From the NCBI RefSeq assembly GCF_028372415.1, contig NC_092877.1, positions 388,690,342-388,754,341 on the forward strand: a stretch of DNA of 64,000 nt, in the 5' to 3' direction. Positions within the stretch are counted from its first letter, which is position 1. Each line of letters starts with the position of its first letter. Below are positions 1-9,425 of the stretch, in pieces. The position numbers were made by a program, and so were the translations under genes. The stretch comes from Notamacropus eugenii (Eukaryota > Chordata > Mammalia > Diprotodontia > Macropodidae). The notes under the pieces were generated by a model. The model ran no database searches. It had not been told where the DNA came from and worked only from the letters and a program-made list of their open reading frames with translations.

Positions 1-770
1 CTGGGCTAGAGGGAACAAAGGCTGGGAGCTGTTCCCAGAGGATACTTGTGGGGGCTGGGAGGGAGCCATTGGCTGGGCAGGAGGAGATGGTTAAAAGCAA
101 TCACTTTGAGGCCCATGCCCTAACTCGCGATATGACTTGGTAATATGGCAGCTGGGTTCTACAGAAATGCGCCATGGTCACCTTCCTGCATTGAGTAACT
201 GCTTTGCCCACATAGACTTTTCTTCCTTTCTTGACAAGAGGGGGGGCCCTGGAGCTCTGCCCCCCTCTTCCCTGACTCCTTGGGCCTTACCCTTTGTTCC
301 CCCCCTTTCCCGGTCAACCCTCCCTATCCTTTTTTTTAGACTCAAGACTTCTGTGGGTCCTGTTGGGGCAGGAGGGAGATTGAGACTCTTGCATGGCTTT
401 TGGGGAGGCAGCCAGGAAGATGGACCAAGTGAGTCATCCATGATTGAGCTCTCTGGGCATGTGGGCAGAGGAGGGCGGCCATGACCCTCACCAGGGACCA
501 CTCCACTGAGGTCTCTGAAATGTCCTTTTTTCTTGGCTCTTGTAATGGTCTCCATTAATCCCATGTAGTTTCCAATATCGTTTGTCAGTGAGGTCATGTG
601 GTGACAAAGGTTCTTTCTTATGCCTCTCTTGTACAAAGTGGGTCTAAACATGTAAACTACCAGATTTCTTAGAACTGTGTTGCGATTTTTACACAAGGTC
701 TCACTTTTGATGGGAGCTGGTCTTTGCCTCTCCAGTACTGTCACAAATAAAAACCTGCCTTGCCTTTGAG
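1..770 (+). other. Probable 3'UTR end of a plus-strand gene (PITPNM3 by synteny)
   Basis: No coding exon is recognisable here. A canonical AATAAA lies at 746-751 on the plus strand, followed by a T/G-rich stretch, which fits a cleavage site near 765-775. In human, PITPNM3 lies tail to tail with PIMREG, so a plus-strand 3'UTR ending here is what synteny predicts. The assignment to PITPNM3 is inference; no PITPNM3 protein sequence is visible. A 188-codon open frame on the minus strand (178-744) has no recognisable domain and looks like chance. Confidence 0.35.
746..751 (+). terminator. Polyadenylation signal AATAAA (plus strand)
   Basis: Canonical hexamer seen directly. It lies about 400 bp before the opposing poly(A) signal of PIMREG (1155-1160, minus), so the two transcription units converge. 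Confidence 0.45.
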
Positions 771-1154
771 GATACTGATTGGTGTTCCCAGAAGTGTCCT
801 GGGCTTCAGGCTATACTGGCTAGGGCCTGATCATAGACACTGCTTTCACACACTTACCCAGCTGTAGCTTGGGAGCTCAGCCCTGCTCTGGATCCCCCAT
901 TCCCTAGGTACAAGGATCAGGGTCAGGTATCTGGGGAAGGGCCTATTGAATGGAAGAGACAGAGGCCTAAGGCTGGTACTGGCTAACCAGGGCCCCTAGC
1001 TTCTGGGCCCATGTCTATGCGCAGTGACGTCCCTGCCACGGTCCCATCTCTCAATCTCCCACCCATATTTATAGGGGGCATTCCCTGAGTGTCTCTAGAC
1101 CAGACACATCCTGCTATGGACCAAAGGCCCCACGGTAGGAGAGAAGAAACAATA

Positions 1155-1160
1155 TTTATT
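1155..1160 (-). terminator. PIMREG: PIMREG polyadenylation signal
   Basis: TTTATT on the plus strand reads AATAAA on the minus strand, about 785 bp beyond the PIMREG stop codon. It is the first canonical hexamer I see after the stop, so it is the likely 3' end of the main transcript. Confidence 0.5.
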
Positions 1161-1943
1161 ATCAGTAGGGGACAGAAAGCTTTTCTTCAAAGGAGGGTCA
1201 CTGTAGTGGTTTTGAACAACCAAAGTCTAAGCAAGGGGCAGCATCTGTCAGTCCTAGGTCAGCAGGGTCAAGTCTGGGTGGGACAGACAAGAGGGTGGAG
1301 CCACCTGGGGGCTGGGAGTGTGTATGCCCAGCCTGGCTGGGCTCAGCTGCTTCTGCATGTGACCCTGATGCCACCTTGTGGCAGCTGCTCCTTTCTGCCC
1401 ACAGAGGGGCAGGCTTACAGAAGAAGCCCTCTGGAAGTTTGGAAGAAGCTTCGGTCCCAATGTGAGGTTTGTGGGTGTCCGACCAGGGAGCCGCCCTCTT
1501 TGCCAGGGGGCCACACCTTAATGTTGCTGGCCACCATGGGTACGCCTCCATCCAGAAGCCCAGGAGCACCTCTCAGACTGGCGCACAGCCCTCAGGTTGT
1601 GGGTCATGAGCAGGCGGTAATGCGCTATTGCTCGCTTCCTGCAGAGGACCCATGGATCCTTTAGGCCACAGGGTCCAGCCAGCCCCACCCTCTGGATGCC
1701 TCCTCAGGCTGGATACCAGAAGACCCTCCCCCAGGAAAGGAGAGGGATAGAGGTGAAGGGCTGGGCCACCAGCCCCCTCAGAAAGGGCTCCTCATGCTGG
1801 GAGTGTACCCTGGGCAGGGGCTGTTCCAGCTTCCCCAAGAAACCCGCAGGCAAGGCTGGACCTTTGGGACCCTGGAGATGCCCTCAGGACCACCCCCCTG
1901 ACTGCCCGCCCCAGTCTTTACCTGCCATGCCCACGCCCCCTCT
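1155..1943 (-). other. PIMREG: PIMREG 3'UTR
   Basis: About 790 bp between the stop codon and the AATAAA at 1160-1155. No other gene is seen in it on either strand. It contains a possible alternative terminal exon (1638-1518), listed among the findings. Confidence 0.5.
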
Positions 1944-1974
1944 TCAGTTTTGAATGAGAGAAACAGTCAAGTCA
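1944..1974 (-). other. PIMREG: PIMREG terminal coding exon 4
   Basis: The acceptor is CTCTTGTCTTAG before 1974, with a good pyrimidine tract. The 31 coding nt finish a Ser codon and encode DLTVSLIQN and TGA, matching the end of the main human isoform (SGDIVSLIHD, from memory). Too short to be found by an open-frame search. Confidence 0.75.
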
Positions 1975-3144
1975 CTAAGACAAGAGATAGGAGAGGGAGG
2001 AGGCCTTGTTACCACCCACAGCCCAGGGAGCCTGAGGGCAAGGTGCAGGACCTCAGCCCAGCCCCAAACCTGTACGGGTGAGTGATGTGTGGGGGTGGGG
2101 GGCACTGGCAGGGCACCTGGGAACTGGGCTGTGGTGGGTGCTCCTGCCCTGGCTGATAGGATGAGAAAAGGGCTTCAGGGGCAACACCCTCCACTTCTGC
2201 CCCCAACCCTGGCCCACACTCACCTCTCCTCTGTGGCAATGGCCTCATCAAAGGCCTGGGACAGGTGCTTCAGCTGCTGGATGCCCGTGGCCACAGACTC
2301 CACCTCCTCCTCCGAGCACCCATCTCTGGATGGAGTAAGGACAAATGAACTGGTCAGGAAGGGGTTAGGAAAGCCCTGGTGGCCAGACTTCCAAGCCCTA
2401 GGCCCCCAGGACGCTAGACTGTGACCAGGTGGAATCCAAACCCAGGTCTTCTGGCCATACTCCCTGTCTAATCCCCCTGGACCAAGGGCCCTGGGGGTCC
2501 AGGAAGGAAAGGGGCAGGCTTGCCTTGTGGACCAGAGAGGAGCCGGGGATGAGTATGGGCTTCGGAGGGCTGCTTCCCGCTGGGAACACCTCCGCAAAGG
2601 AAGGAAGGGGTCCTTGGGGATCCACCTGGAGAGCCTTCTCAGTCCTGAGGCCTGCGATGGAGGCGCGGCAGTCCACTGCCTAGCCCCAGAGCTTGGCGAG
2701 GGAGCCATGGACAGCCGGGCACTCCTCCTCCTCCCGTGGGCATGGCCCATGTCTCTCCTCTGGCCGCTTCCCTGGCACGACTTCTGGATTTTCTGTAATG
2801 GAAAGACACACAGAGTCAGCCAGGACCACTGCGTGCATGGGCGCGGAGGGGCCAGACTGAGCCCTTGCGAGGAGGTTCGCCCTGGGTACCTGAGCCACGG
2901 ATCCCAAGGCCTTCCTGGCACAGCCGCCAGTCCCCCTTGCTCTCTCTGAGCCTTCCAGGGGCTTCCAGCAGGGCCCGTCTCGGAAGTTGGCATCGAGGAC
3001 TCCCAGGGGCAGGCGTCTGCTCAGGCGGGTACACAGGGTATCCGGCTTCCTGGGGCCCGGCTGAGGGCTCTGCTGCTCCTCCGTCAGCATCTGGTGGCTC
3101 CTGCGGCCTCTGGCCACCCCCAGACCTGGCCACACCGAGGTCAT
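1944..3144 (-). CDS. PIMREG: PIMREG (FAM64A/CATS/RCS1), mitotic regulator; four coding exons
   Basis: Minus-strand gene, joined 3144-2890, 2792-2524, 2325-2224 and 1974-1944: 657 nt, 218 residues plus stop (human isoforms are about 238 and 248). Recognised by blocks conserved with human PIMREG: an RRLPL block near residues 43-47 followed by a DGPCWKPLE stretch, REAALRSPYSS in exon 2, GIQQLKHLSQAFDEAI in exon 3, and a short acidic-start tail ending VSLIQN, like the human SLIHD end. All junctions keep phase. The RLPL block fits a minimal RxxL destruction box. The known family role is a nuclear protein that rises in G2/M, binds PICALM and chromatin, and affects the metaphase-anaphase transition. 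The start at 3144 gives MTSVWPGLG, matching human MASRWQNMG; the frame is open for 13 codons upstream but without similarity. The middle of exon 2 is poorly conserved. Head to head with AIPL1, as in human. Confidence 0.9.
2224..2325 (-). other. PIMREG: PIMREG coding exon 3
   Basis: The acceptor is CCATCCAG and the donor is GAGAG|GTGAGT at 2223-2218. It is 102 nt, phase 2 at both ends. It encodes an acidic run (EEEVE) followed by the conserved amphipathic segment GIQQLKHLSQAFDEAI, close to human GIQHLQKLSQELDEAI. Confidence 0.9.
2524..2792 (-). other. PIMREG: PIMREG coding exon 2
   Basis: The acceptor is TTCCATTACAG before 2792, and the exon opens with KIQKSCQ (human RIQESCQ). It is 269 nt and ends in phase 2 within an Arg codon. 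The donor at 2523-2518 is GCAAGC, not GT. The nearby GTCCAC (CTCTG|GTCCAC) would create an in-frame TGA at the junction, so the GC donor is the only choice I find that keeps the conserved frame. Confidence 0.8.
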
Positions 3145-3168
3145 CGCTGCACTTGGCCTGGGCCCTCC
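2890..3168 (-). other. PIMREG: PIMREG exon with start codon
   Basis: The coding part is 3144-2890 (85 codons, phase 0). The donor is CAG|GTACCC at 2889-2884. A plausible acceptor lies just upstream of the ATG (minus-strand TTCCGCAG, exon from 3168), so a non-coding first exon near the CHR element is likely. The upstream boundary is inference; the coding part and donor are clear. It encodes the basic N-terminus and the RRLPL block. Confidence 0.75.
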
Positions 3169-3608
3169 CTGCGGAACCGACAAGGGCGGGGTGGGCTAAG
3201 CGGGTCCGCAGCCTTCTCCACTGCTGGGTGCTGGGGGTGTCCGTAGGGCCCGGGGTGGGGGATGGGTGGGAGGCCCCCTTCCTGCTGCCCGGGGGGCGGG
3301 GCGGGTGCTGCGGGCGGGAGGGGGGAAAGGGAGGGTCCTAAGTGGGGAAGTGGGGACCCGGGGCGGGGGGAAGAGGACAAAAAGGCCTTGGTGCGCGGGG
3401 GGGAGGGGAGAGGGGGGCTGGAGGAGGGGCAGGGATCCTGGAGCCCTGGAGGGGTGGGGGTGGGGTCAGAGGCTGTGCTGCTCCCCGCGGGGCACCACGT
3501 AGCCTGGGCCTCAGTACCCCCACCTAGTTCCAGGCGCCTCTCGGGGACCCCCTACCTCTGTGCGTCCGCGCCCCGCCCCACCAGCGTCCGGCTCCTCTAC
3601 CCACCAGG

Positions 3609-3623
3609 TTCAAACTGGCCGCC
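3609..3623 (-). promoter_or_regulatory. PIMREG: CDE/CHR cell-cycle element
   Basis: On the minus strand the sequence reads GGCGG, a 4-nt spacer (CCAG), then TTTGAA. This is the CDE-N4-CHR arrangement of G2/M genes repressed by DREAM and activated by B-MYB/FOXM1; the CDC25C element has the same GGCGG and TTTGAA halves and the same spacing (from memory). It lies about 465 bp upstream of the ATG and directly downstream of the CCAAT boxes, as usual near a transcription start. Confidence 0.75.
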
Positions 3624-3642
3624 GGGCCCGGGCCCGCCGCCC

Positions 3643-3816
3643 ATTGGTCCAATGCTCCGCCCCCGGACCTCAGCGTGTCCTCCCATTGGTCTATTGGAAC
3701 CCAGGGGGAGGAATCCTCTTCTGCAATTGGTCCGATGCTCCGCCCCCACTGCGTAGACAATTGTTGCGGTGCCCCAAGATGCCCCGCCCCAAACCTGCAT
3801 ACCGCCTCATCATTGG
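3643..3816 (-). promoter_or_regulatory. PIMREG: Array of five CCAAT (NF-Y) boxes
   Basis: ATTGG on the plus strand (CCAAT in the direction of PIMREG) occurs at 3643-3647, 3685-3689, 3693-3697, 3726-3730 and 3812-3816; one plus-orientation CCAAT is at 3649-3653. The spacing of 33 bp between the third and fourth fits the helical spacing preferred by paired NF-Y boxes. Several are followed by GC boxes. Confidence 0.75.
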
Positions 3817-4271
3817 TCCGTAGAAGGTCGGGGAGCAGTCCCGTTTCCCGCCCCGAGTCCGTAGCGCCTTCCCACGGGTCGGTTGGAGCCCCGCCCTTGC
3901 TGTTTGTCTGGCCGGCCCAGGGCCAAGCTCCTTGCAGGAGGCGTGGAGGCTGTGGAGTGGGGGAGGGGAGGAGAACGGAGGGCATCTGGCCCGCCAGAGC
4001 TGGAAGTGATCAGCCAGACCCTTCGGCCGCAAAGCATTTCCGCTGTGGCCATTTCTGAAAATCCTGGCCTCAGGCTGCCTTCGAGGGCTTTCTCTCGAAT
4101 TGACGAGTTGGTCGGTGACCGTGGGGCGCAGACTCCAACCTCACGGCCCACCGAAGCTGCAGAGTGACCGGTGATCTCTCAATGGCCTTTTCTCCGACCG
4201 CATCCTCCCCGACCTCGCTGCCGCCTTGGACGCTGTTCGTCACTGTCTTCTGGATTTTCTTCTCTGGGTTT

Positions 4272-4272
4272 T

Positions 4273-4320
<48 letters not shown>

Positions 4321-4321
4321 C
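4272..4321. repeat. (TCTG)n/(TC)n microsatellite
   Basis: About eight TCTG units run directly into a TC run. Confidence 0.95.
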
Positions 4322-5546
4322 TACTTCTTTTGTGTTTCCTCTGCTGGATCCTCCTCCGGATCCTGCCCTCCAACCATTGGTGTCCCTCAGGTTCAGTCCT
4401 GGGTTCTTTGCTCTTCTCCCTCTGTCCTTCTTCGATTGGTGATCTCCTCAGCTCCCATGCATTCAATGACCATCTCTATGCTGATGATTCTCAGCTTTCC
4501 CTGTTCTGCCCCAGTCTCTCTGACCTTCAGTCTCGAATTTCCAACTGCTTTTCAAGACATCATAAATAATCAGATGTCCAGCAGACTTCTTAAACTCAAC
4601 AGGTCCAAAATTGAGTTTGTTATCTTTTCCTTACACCACCCCACCCTTCTCTCTTCCCTATTACTGTAGTAGAGAGCACCCCCATCCTCCCAGACCCTCA
4701 GGCTCCCAGCCTAGGGGTCATCCTGGACTCCTCATTCTTTCTCACCCATCTATCCAATATGGTTCAAAAAAATCCTGTCCATTTCACCACTGCAACATCT
4801 CTCATTAATATCACCCGGGCAACACAGGTTGTTAATTTCCCCTCTGCAACATCTCTAGTTGATTTCATCTTTGCAACATCTCTCTAATATCACATTCTCC
4901 CCTCTGACACTACCATTCCCCTGCAGATTCTCTTTTGCTGTGGGGTGGTGGGGAAGAGGGAGGCTGTCTGCTTGCCCCAAGTCTCTCCCTACTCCAGTCT
5001 ATCTTCCGTTCAACTACCATCAAGCTCAGGTCTGACTATGTTACCCCCTACTGAATAAACTCCAGAGGCTCCCTGTGTACTCCAAGAACAAATACAAACG
5101 CCCTATCTGGCATTCAGTGGTTTTTATCACCTGCCCCGCCTCACTTTCCAGACTTCTTACACCTTTCCACCTTCCACCACCTACTCTTCAGTTTAGCGAC
5201 CCCAGCCTCCTGACTGTTCGTGAACAAGGCCCTCCATTTCTTGGCTCTGCCCCCCCCCCCCCCCCACAACTGACCTCTGTTTCTTTAAGTGCTCACTAAA
5301 CCCAACTCAATGAAGACTTCCCCAAGCCCTCTGAATTCCAGAGACTTCTCTCTTTTCATTTTCTTCTGCTAATCCTGTATGGAGCTTGCTTTGTGCATAT
5401 TTGTTTACATGTGGTCTCCCCTGCTGGATTGTAAGCTGTTTGAGGGGAGGATTGTCTTTTGCCTCTTTCTGTATTCCTATGGCTTAGCACAGTGCCTGGA
5501 ACACAGCAAGTGCATAATAATTGTTTATTGAATTGAATAGAATTGG
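4322..5546 (+). mobile_element. L2-type LINE, 3' part
   Basis: Degenerate 3' portion of an L2 (CR1-clade) LINE in sense. Around 4455-4500 a reverse-transcriptase motif C is still readable (HLYADDSQLS). Downstream it has the L2 3' end: a 'tgtaagctgtttgaggg' block near 5430 and 'agtgcctggaacacagc' near 5490. A poly-C run lies at 5250-5266. The frame is broken many times. Confidence 0.8.
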
Positions 5547-5574
5547 AGTGGATCTGAATCTTTGTGATTTTCAT

Positions 5575-6235
5575 CCTGTGAAGCCAGGGAGGTCAGTAGT
5601 TGGTGCAGAGGAGGGAGACCATTCCAGGCACAGGGGACAATCTGGGCAAATGCCCAGAGCCCAGAGATGGAGGGCCTTGCTCTGCACAAGAACACAGGCA
5701 GAGGCCCACAGCCTACAGAGCAATAGCTAACCCAGGAATGTTCTGACCCAAACCCAGAGATCCCAGCTCCCAAGCATCCAGAAAGAAGCGGTTCAAGTGA
5801 GTGTGTGACTGTTCTCCCCGAGGTATACCATGGAGCATCTGGACAGAAAAAGGAAGTAGATGTACAAGCCTGGCACACATCAGTCAGGCACCTGGTTAGT
5901 CATTAAACATGTTTTAGGACCTACTGTGTGCCAGGCACTGTGTTCAGCACTGAGGACACAAAGAAGGGCAAAAGAGAGTCCTTGCTCTCAATCTCATGGG
6001 GAGACAAAAAACAAACAGATGTGAACAGACAAGCTATAGACAGAATGAGAAGGGGGGCACTAGAGGTAAGAGGGTGTGATGGGGGAGGAATCCCAGGCAG
6101 AGGCTGATCTGGAATAGGATAAGGGAAGAGGGGCAAAGGAAGGCAAAGCAATAGAGACAAGCACAAGGTAGCTTCACTGAGGGGTCAAGATGGCAAAGGG
6201 AGAAGAGTGCAGGCAGTGCAGGGATGACAGAGAGC
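5575..6235. repeat. Dispersed repeat family A (two fragments)
   Basis: Two adjacent pieces, 5575-5700 and about 5890-6235. The second has the opening 'tgtgccaggcactgtgttcagcactg', the first has the 'gggacaatctgggcaaatgcccaga' block. The same blocks recur at 7430-8060, 14,008-14,400, 47,670-47,950, 49,265-49,460 and 61,310-61,660 in this window. I do not assign a database name. Confidence 0.65.
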
Positions 6236-6513
6236 TTGGGCTTCTTTGGACCTCTCCATCATGCCTTCCTTCTCTCGGAAGAATTTCCTCAGGAATTCTC
6301 ACTCTCCTGTGAGGCTGAGTCTGCTGTGGTCCTCACACCTCATCAGCTCCTTCTGGTCTTCTAATTGCTCCCTTGACTGTGGGGTAGAACCATGGGCTCC
6401 AGGACTGCTATTTAAGGAGGGGGCTCAGCACAATCTTCTCCCCATTCCCCAGCAGCTGCACTGCGTTGGGATGACTTTGGATTTCCCTGTCCCTCCCCCA
6501 TCGCTACCTTTTT

Positions 6514-7051
6514 GGTATTTGTTAAGGTAAGCTCAGTTCTCACATGAACAGCCTCGGGTCAGGTAAAGGTGAGGGCTTTGAAACTGCCGAACTCTCACGA
6601 GGTCTCCCAGAGAACAGCTGGGAATTGAGGAGTGAGACACGAGCTATCTCGTTTTTCCACCCCTTCTCAGTGCAAACTTGCTGGGGAGAGCATCCCACTC
6701 TTGAGAATGGTCCGTGGTGTGAGCACACCTTTTTGTTAATTGACTAAGGGGCTGAGAGCATGCACGGTGTCCACGAGTGAACTATGTGGCTGGGAGAGCT
6801 TAAATGGGGACAGGAAAGCCTGAGAGGGTTGTTGTTGTTGTTGTTCCTTGCTCCTCGGGAGGGAGAAGGGGGCTCCTGCGGGGAGCACTAGCCCTGCATA
6901 CTGACATGTAGCTTGTATCCGGAATAAAACCTACACCCCTGTTTGACTCTGGAGGTCTCTTCTCTCATATGTTTATCCGGCTGATCACTGAAGACCTGTA
7001 GAGAGGTAAGAGGACCCGGGCAGCCCACGGCAATTAGGCCGTACAGGTATT
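6514..7051 (+). mobile_element. Solo ERV LTR with 6-bp target duplication
   Basis: The LTR runs 6520-7045 (526 bp), starts TGTTAAGG and ends TACA (TG...CA), and is flanked by perfect GGTATT at 6514-6519 and 7046-7051. It has an AATAAA at 6923-6928, which sets the orientation. A second family member lies at 30,798-31,590. No internal retroviral genes adjoin it, so it is a recombined solo LTR. Confidence 0.88.
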
Positions 7052-7057
7052 GTCCCC

Positions 7058-7135
7058 GTTAGACCACGAGCTCCTTGAGGGCAGGGATTGGCATACTGCC
7101 TGGCACATAGCAGTATTCGGCTGACTATTCGCTAC
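7058..7135 (+). repeat. L2 3'-end fragment
   Basis: Short match to the L2 3' terminus ('cacgagctccttgagggcag', then 'gcctggcacatagcag'). Confidence 0.6.
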
Positions 7136-7424
7136 CGAGAAATTGAGGGCTTGAAGTTTTAAGGCAGAGGGAGAGGTGGAATAACACCTGATTGTGATCA
7201 GATAAAGGAATTTCAGAGTTTATAAACATGGAATGGGTGCCTTTGTGAGTGAGGGCAAGATCAAGGGTGTGGCCATCTCTATGTGTAACTCCGGTGGGTT
7301 GGAGGAGAAGACCTTGGGAAATGAGAAAGTGGAGGAATCCGGAGGTTGGGTGTTTGAAGGAGTCTTAGCCTGGATGTTTAAGTCCCCTCTTAGGAGGGGA
7401 GGAGTAGGGAAGGAAAGAAAGACA

Positions 7425-8240
7425 GTCAGGCGGCAGACATTGAGTAAATACTTTGTTGCAAGCACTAGGGCTGAGGGTACTAGGAAAAGCAAAAGTCTCT
7501 GCTGGGAAGGCACTCATGGTCTGAGGGGGGAGATATGTGGGCACACTAAGAGGGGGGTGAGACTTTGGCTGGGATGTGGAAGAGACCAGGGAATCCAGCA
7601 GTAGAAATGAGGAGGGAGGGAATTCCAGGCAGGGGGGGTGGGATGGGTGACCAGGGCAAAAGCTTAGAGTTAGGAGATGGAGGGATTTGTTGGAGGAATG
7701 TCTAGCCAGGCTCGATGGATTTCCAGTTACTTGATGGGGATAGTAGTGTAACCTAGGCTAGAATGGTGGGAGGCAGCTTATAGAGGGCTTTGAATGCCAG
7801 AGGATTACATATTTGATTCTAGAGGTGACAGGGAGCCAGTGAATTATATTGAGGAGGAGGTGACATGGTCAAAGATGTCCTTGGCAGCTGAGGACTGGGA
7901 ATGGGAAGAGACTTGGGGCATACGGACCAACCAGCAACTATTACAGCAGTCCAGGAGTGAGGTGAGGAGGGTCCATACTGGGAGGGGTCAGGGTAAGAGG
8001 AGAGGAGTGGGGGGATAGGAGACATGGGAGAAATTTATCAGCCTTGGTGACAGGGGCAGACACTGAATCTCTCAGAAAGGAAGGAAGGTGTTGGGGAGGT
8101 CAGTAGGTAACAACCACTGGAACCCAATTGGTTGATAAATATGGGTTGAATGAACCCCAATGGAGGAGAGGTTACTGAATGATGGTGGTAATGGGAGATC
8201 CTGAAAGTGGCGATGGGGAGCAAGGAATGTCAAACTCCCC
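7425..8240. repeat. Dispersed repeat family A, long copy
   Basis: The longest copy here, about 800 bp. It runs from the 'gagtaaatactttgttgcaa' opening through 'gagggctttgaatgccagag' (7785) to 'accaaccagcaactattaca' (7926). Shorter copies elsewhere share separate blocks in the same order, so this behaves as one interspersed element. Open frames in it show no domain. Confidence 0.65.
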
Positions 8241-8584
8241 TCCCATGACCAGGGAGTCTAGGGGAATGAGTGAAATGGCAGCCAGTGCCAGAAAAGGGAG
8301 GCCAGGTAGGGAGAGTCACAATGTGGAAGGACTGGGGAAGGAAGAGGTTTAAGGTGAACGTGAATCTGTTATCTGTGGAGCAGGCATCCCAGCTAGCACT
8401 GGGGAGGGGTGGGCCACTTTATCAGGCAGGTTGGTGGGATTGGGTTTAGAGGGAGGGGAATAAGGGAACTGTCAGTAGGGGATCAAGAATGTGCTCGAGC
8501 AATGGCAGCTGGGGGTTCAGAATCACTAGGACAGGGAGGGAGGATGGGCTGGGGTCTGATGGGCAAGAAACAAAATGGAGTCCA

Positions 8585-8965
8585 GTTTGCCCAGATTGGA
8601 GCATTCAAACAAAAGGTACTCAAAAGGCTGGGGCCAGGTTGGGGAGGGCCTTCCAAGCAAGGCTTAGGAGTTTGTACTCAACCCTACAGGCAATAGGGAA
8701 CCAGGGGAGTTCTTGGGCAGGAGAGTAATGAGACAATCTGGGACTGAGACAATTTCAGCAGCTCTGACGAGGATGAATTGGACAAAGAGCAAATGTAAGA
8801 CTGTGGCAGCACTGGGGTCTTTGAGGTCAGGGCTGTTCCATTTTGTGGAGGGCACTGGAGTTCATGGTAAACCAGAACTTGAAGAGTAGTCAGGATCGGA
8901 GTTTTCTGTTTGGGATCCATCAGTAAAGAAGAAAGGGGATACATTTTCTTCCCTCCTAACTTCCC
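8585..8965. repeat. Dispersed repeat family A, further fragment
   Basis: Shares the 'gggccttccaagcaaggctt' / 'aatagggaaccaggggagtt' / 'gtaatgagacaatctggg' order with the 7.8 kb copy (there 'gagggctttgaatgccagag' / 'tgacagggagccagtgaatt' / 'ggtgacatggtcaaag'). Degenerate. Confidence 0.5.
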
Positions 8966-8999
8966 CTCACCCTAACTCTACTTGATTCACAAAAGAATA

Positions 9000-9228
9000 G
9001 TAGTTAACATTTATATATCACTGTGTACCAGGAACTGTGCTAAGCACTTTACAGTTATCTCATTTGATCTTCACAAATACCCAGGGAGAGAGGTGCATCT
9101 ACATTCTGCAGATGAGAAAGCTAGTGACTTGCTCAGGTTCACACAGCTAGTAAGTGTCTGAGGCTGGATTTGAACTCAGCTTTTCCTGACTCCACGTTTG
9201 GCACCCTTTCCACTATGGCACCACCTAT
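9000..9228 (-). repeat. MIR/THER-type SINE
   Basis: Reverse-oriented tRNA-derived SINE: 'cagatgagaaagctagtgac', 'cacacagctagtaagtgtct' and 'gatttgaactcagctt' are the inverse of the MIR core and B box. Confidence 0.8.
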
Positions 9229-9425
9229 CAGTTTGGATTGAGAGCTGGGTGGGACATTAGACATCACCAGTTAGTCCACTGCCTCCATTCTAAGAAGGAG
9301 CTGACTGAGGTTAAGTTGCTTTCCCATGATCACAGAGGTAGAAAAGGAGAGAGCCAGGATGCTCCCAGGTCCCAGGTTTTCTAACTCTCAGCCCAAAGCT
9401 CTTTCTACTTTGTACCTTTAGTGAA
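9229..9425 (-). repeat. Old MIR-like SINE fragment
   Basis: Weak, reverse-oriented MIR/MIR3-like similarity ('aagttgctttcccatgatca', 'cacagaggtagaaaaggaga'). Confidence 0.5.

Larger units (their letters stand above)
3150..4165. promoter_or_regulatory. PIMREG: CpG island over the PIMREG promoter
   Basis: Very G+C-rich and visibly dense in CpG, against a CpG-poor background in the rest of the window. It spans the PIMREG first exon and promoter and ends just before the L2-type repeat. It contains many GC boxes (CCGCCCC). It could also start transcripts on the plus strand, but no plus-strand exon is recognisable. Confidence 0.85.

Noticed and set aside
178..744. 188-codon minus-strand open frame at the left end
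   Set aside because: No domain, no similarity I recognise, no splice context. It lies in what looks like an opposing 3'UTR, and its codon content follows a C-rich tract.
4163..4670. Ser/Leu-rich plus-strand frames after the CpG island as a divergent gene
   Set aside because: They run over a TCTG/TC microsatellite into an L2 reverse-transcriptase remnant (YADDSQLS).
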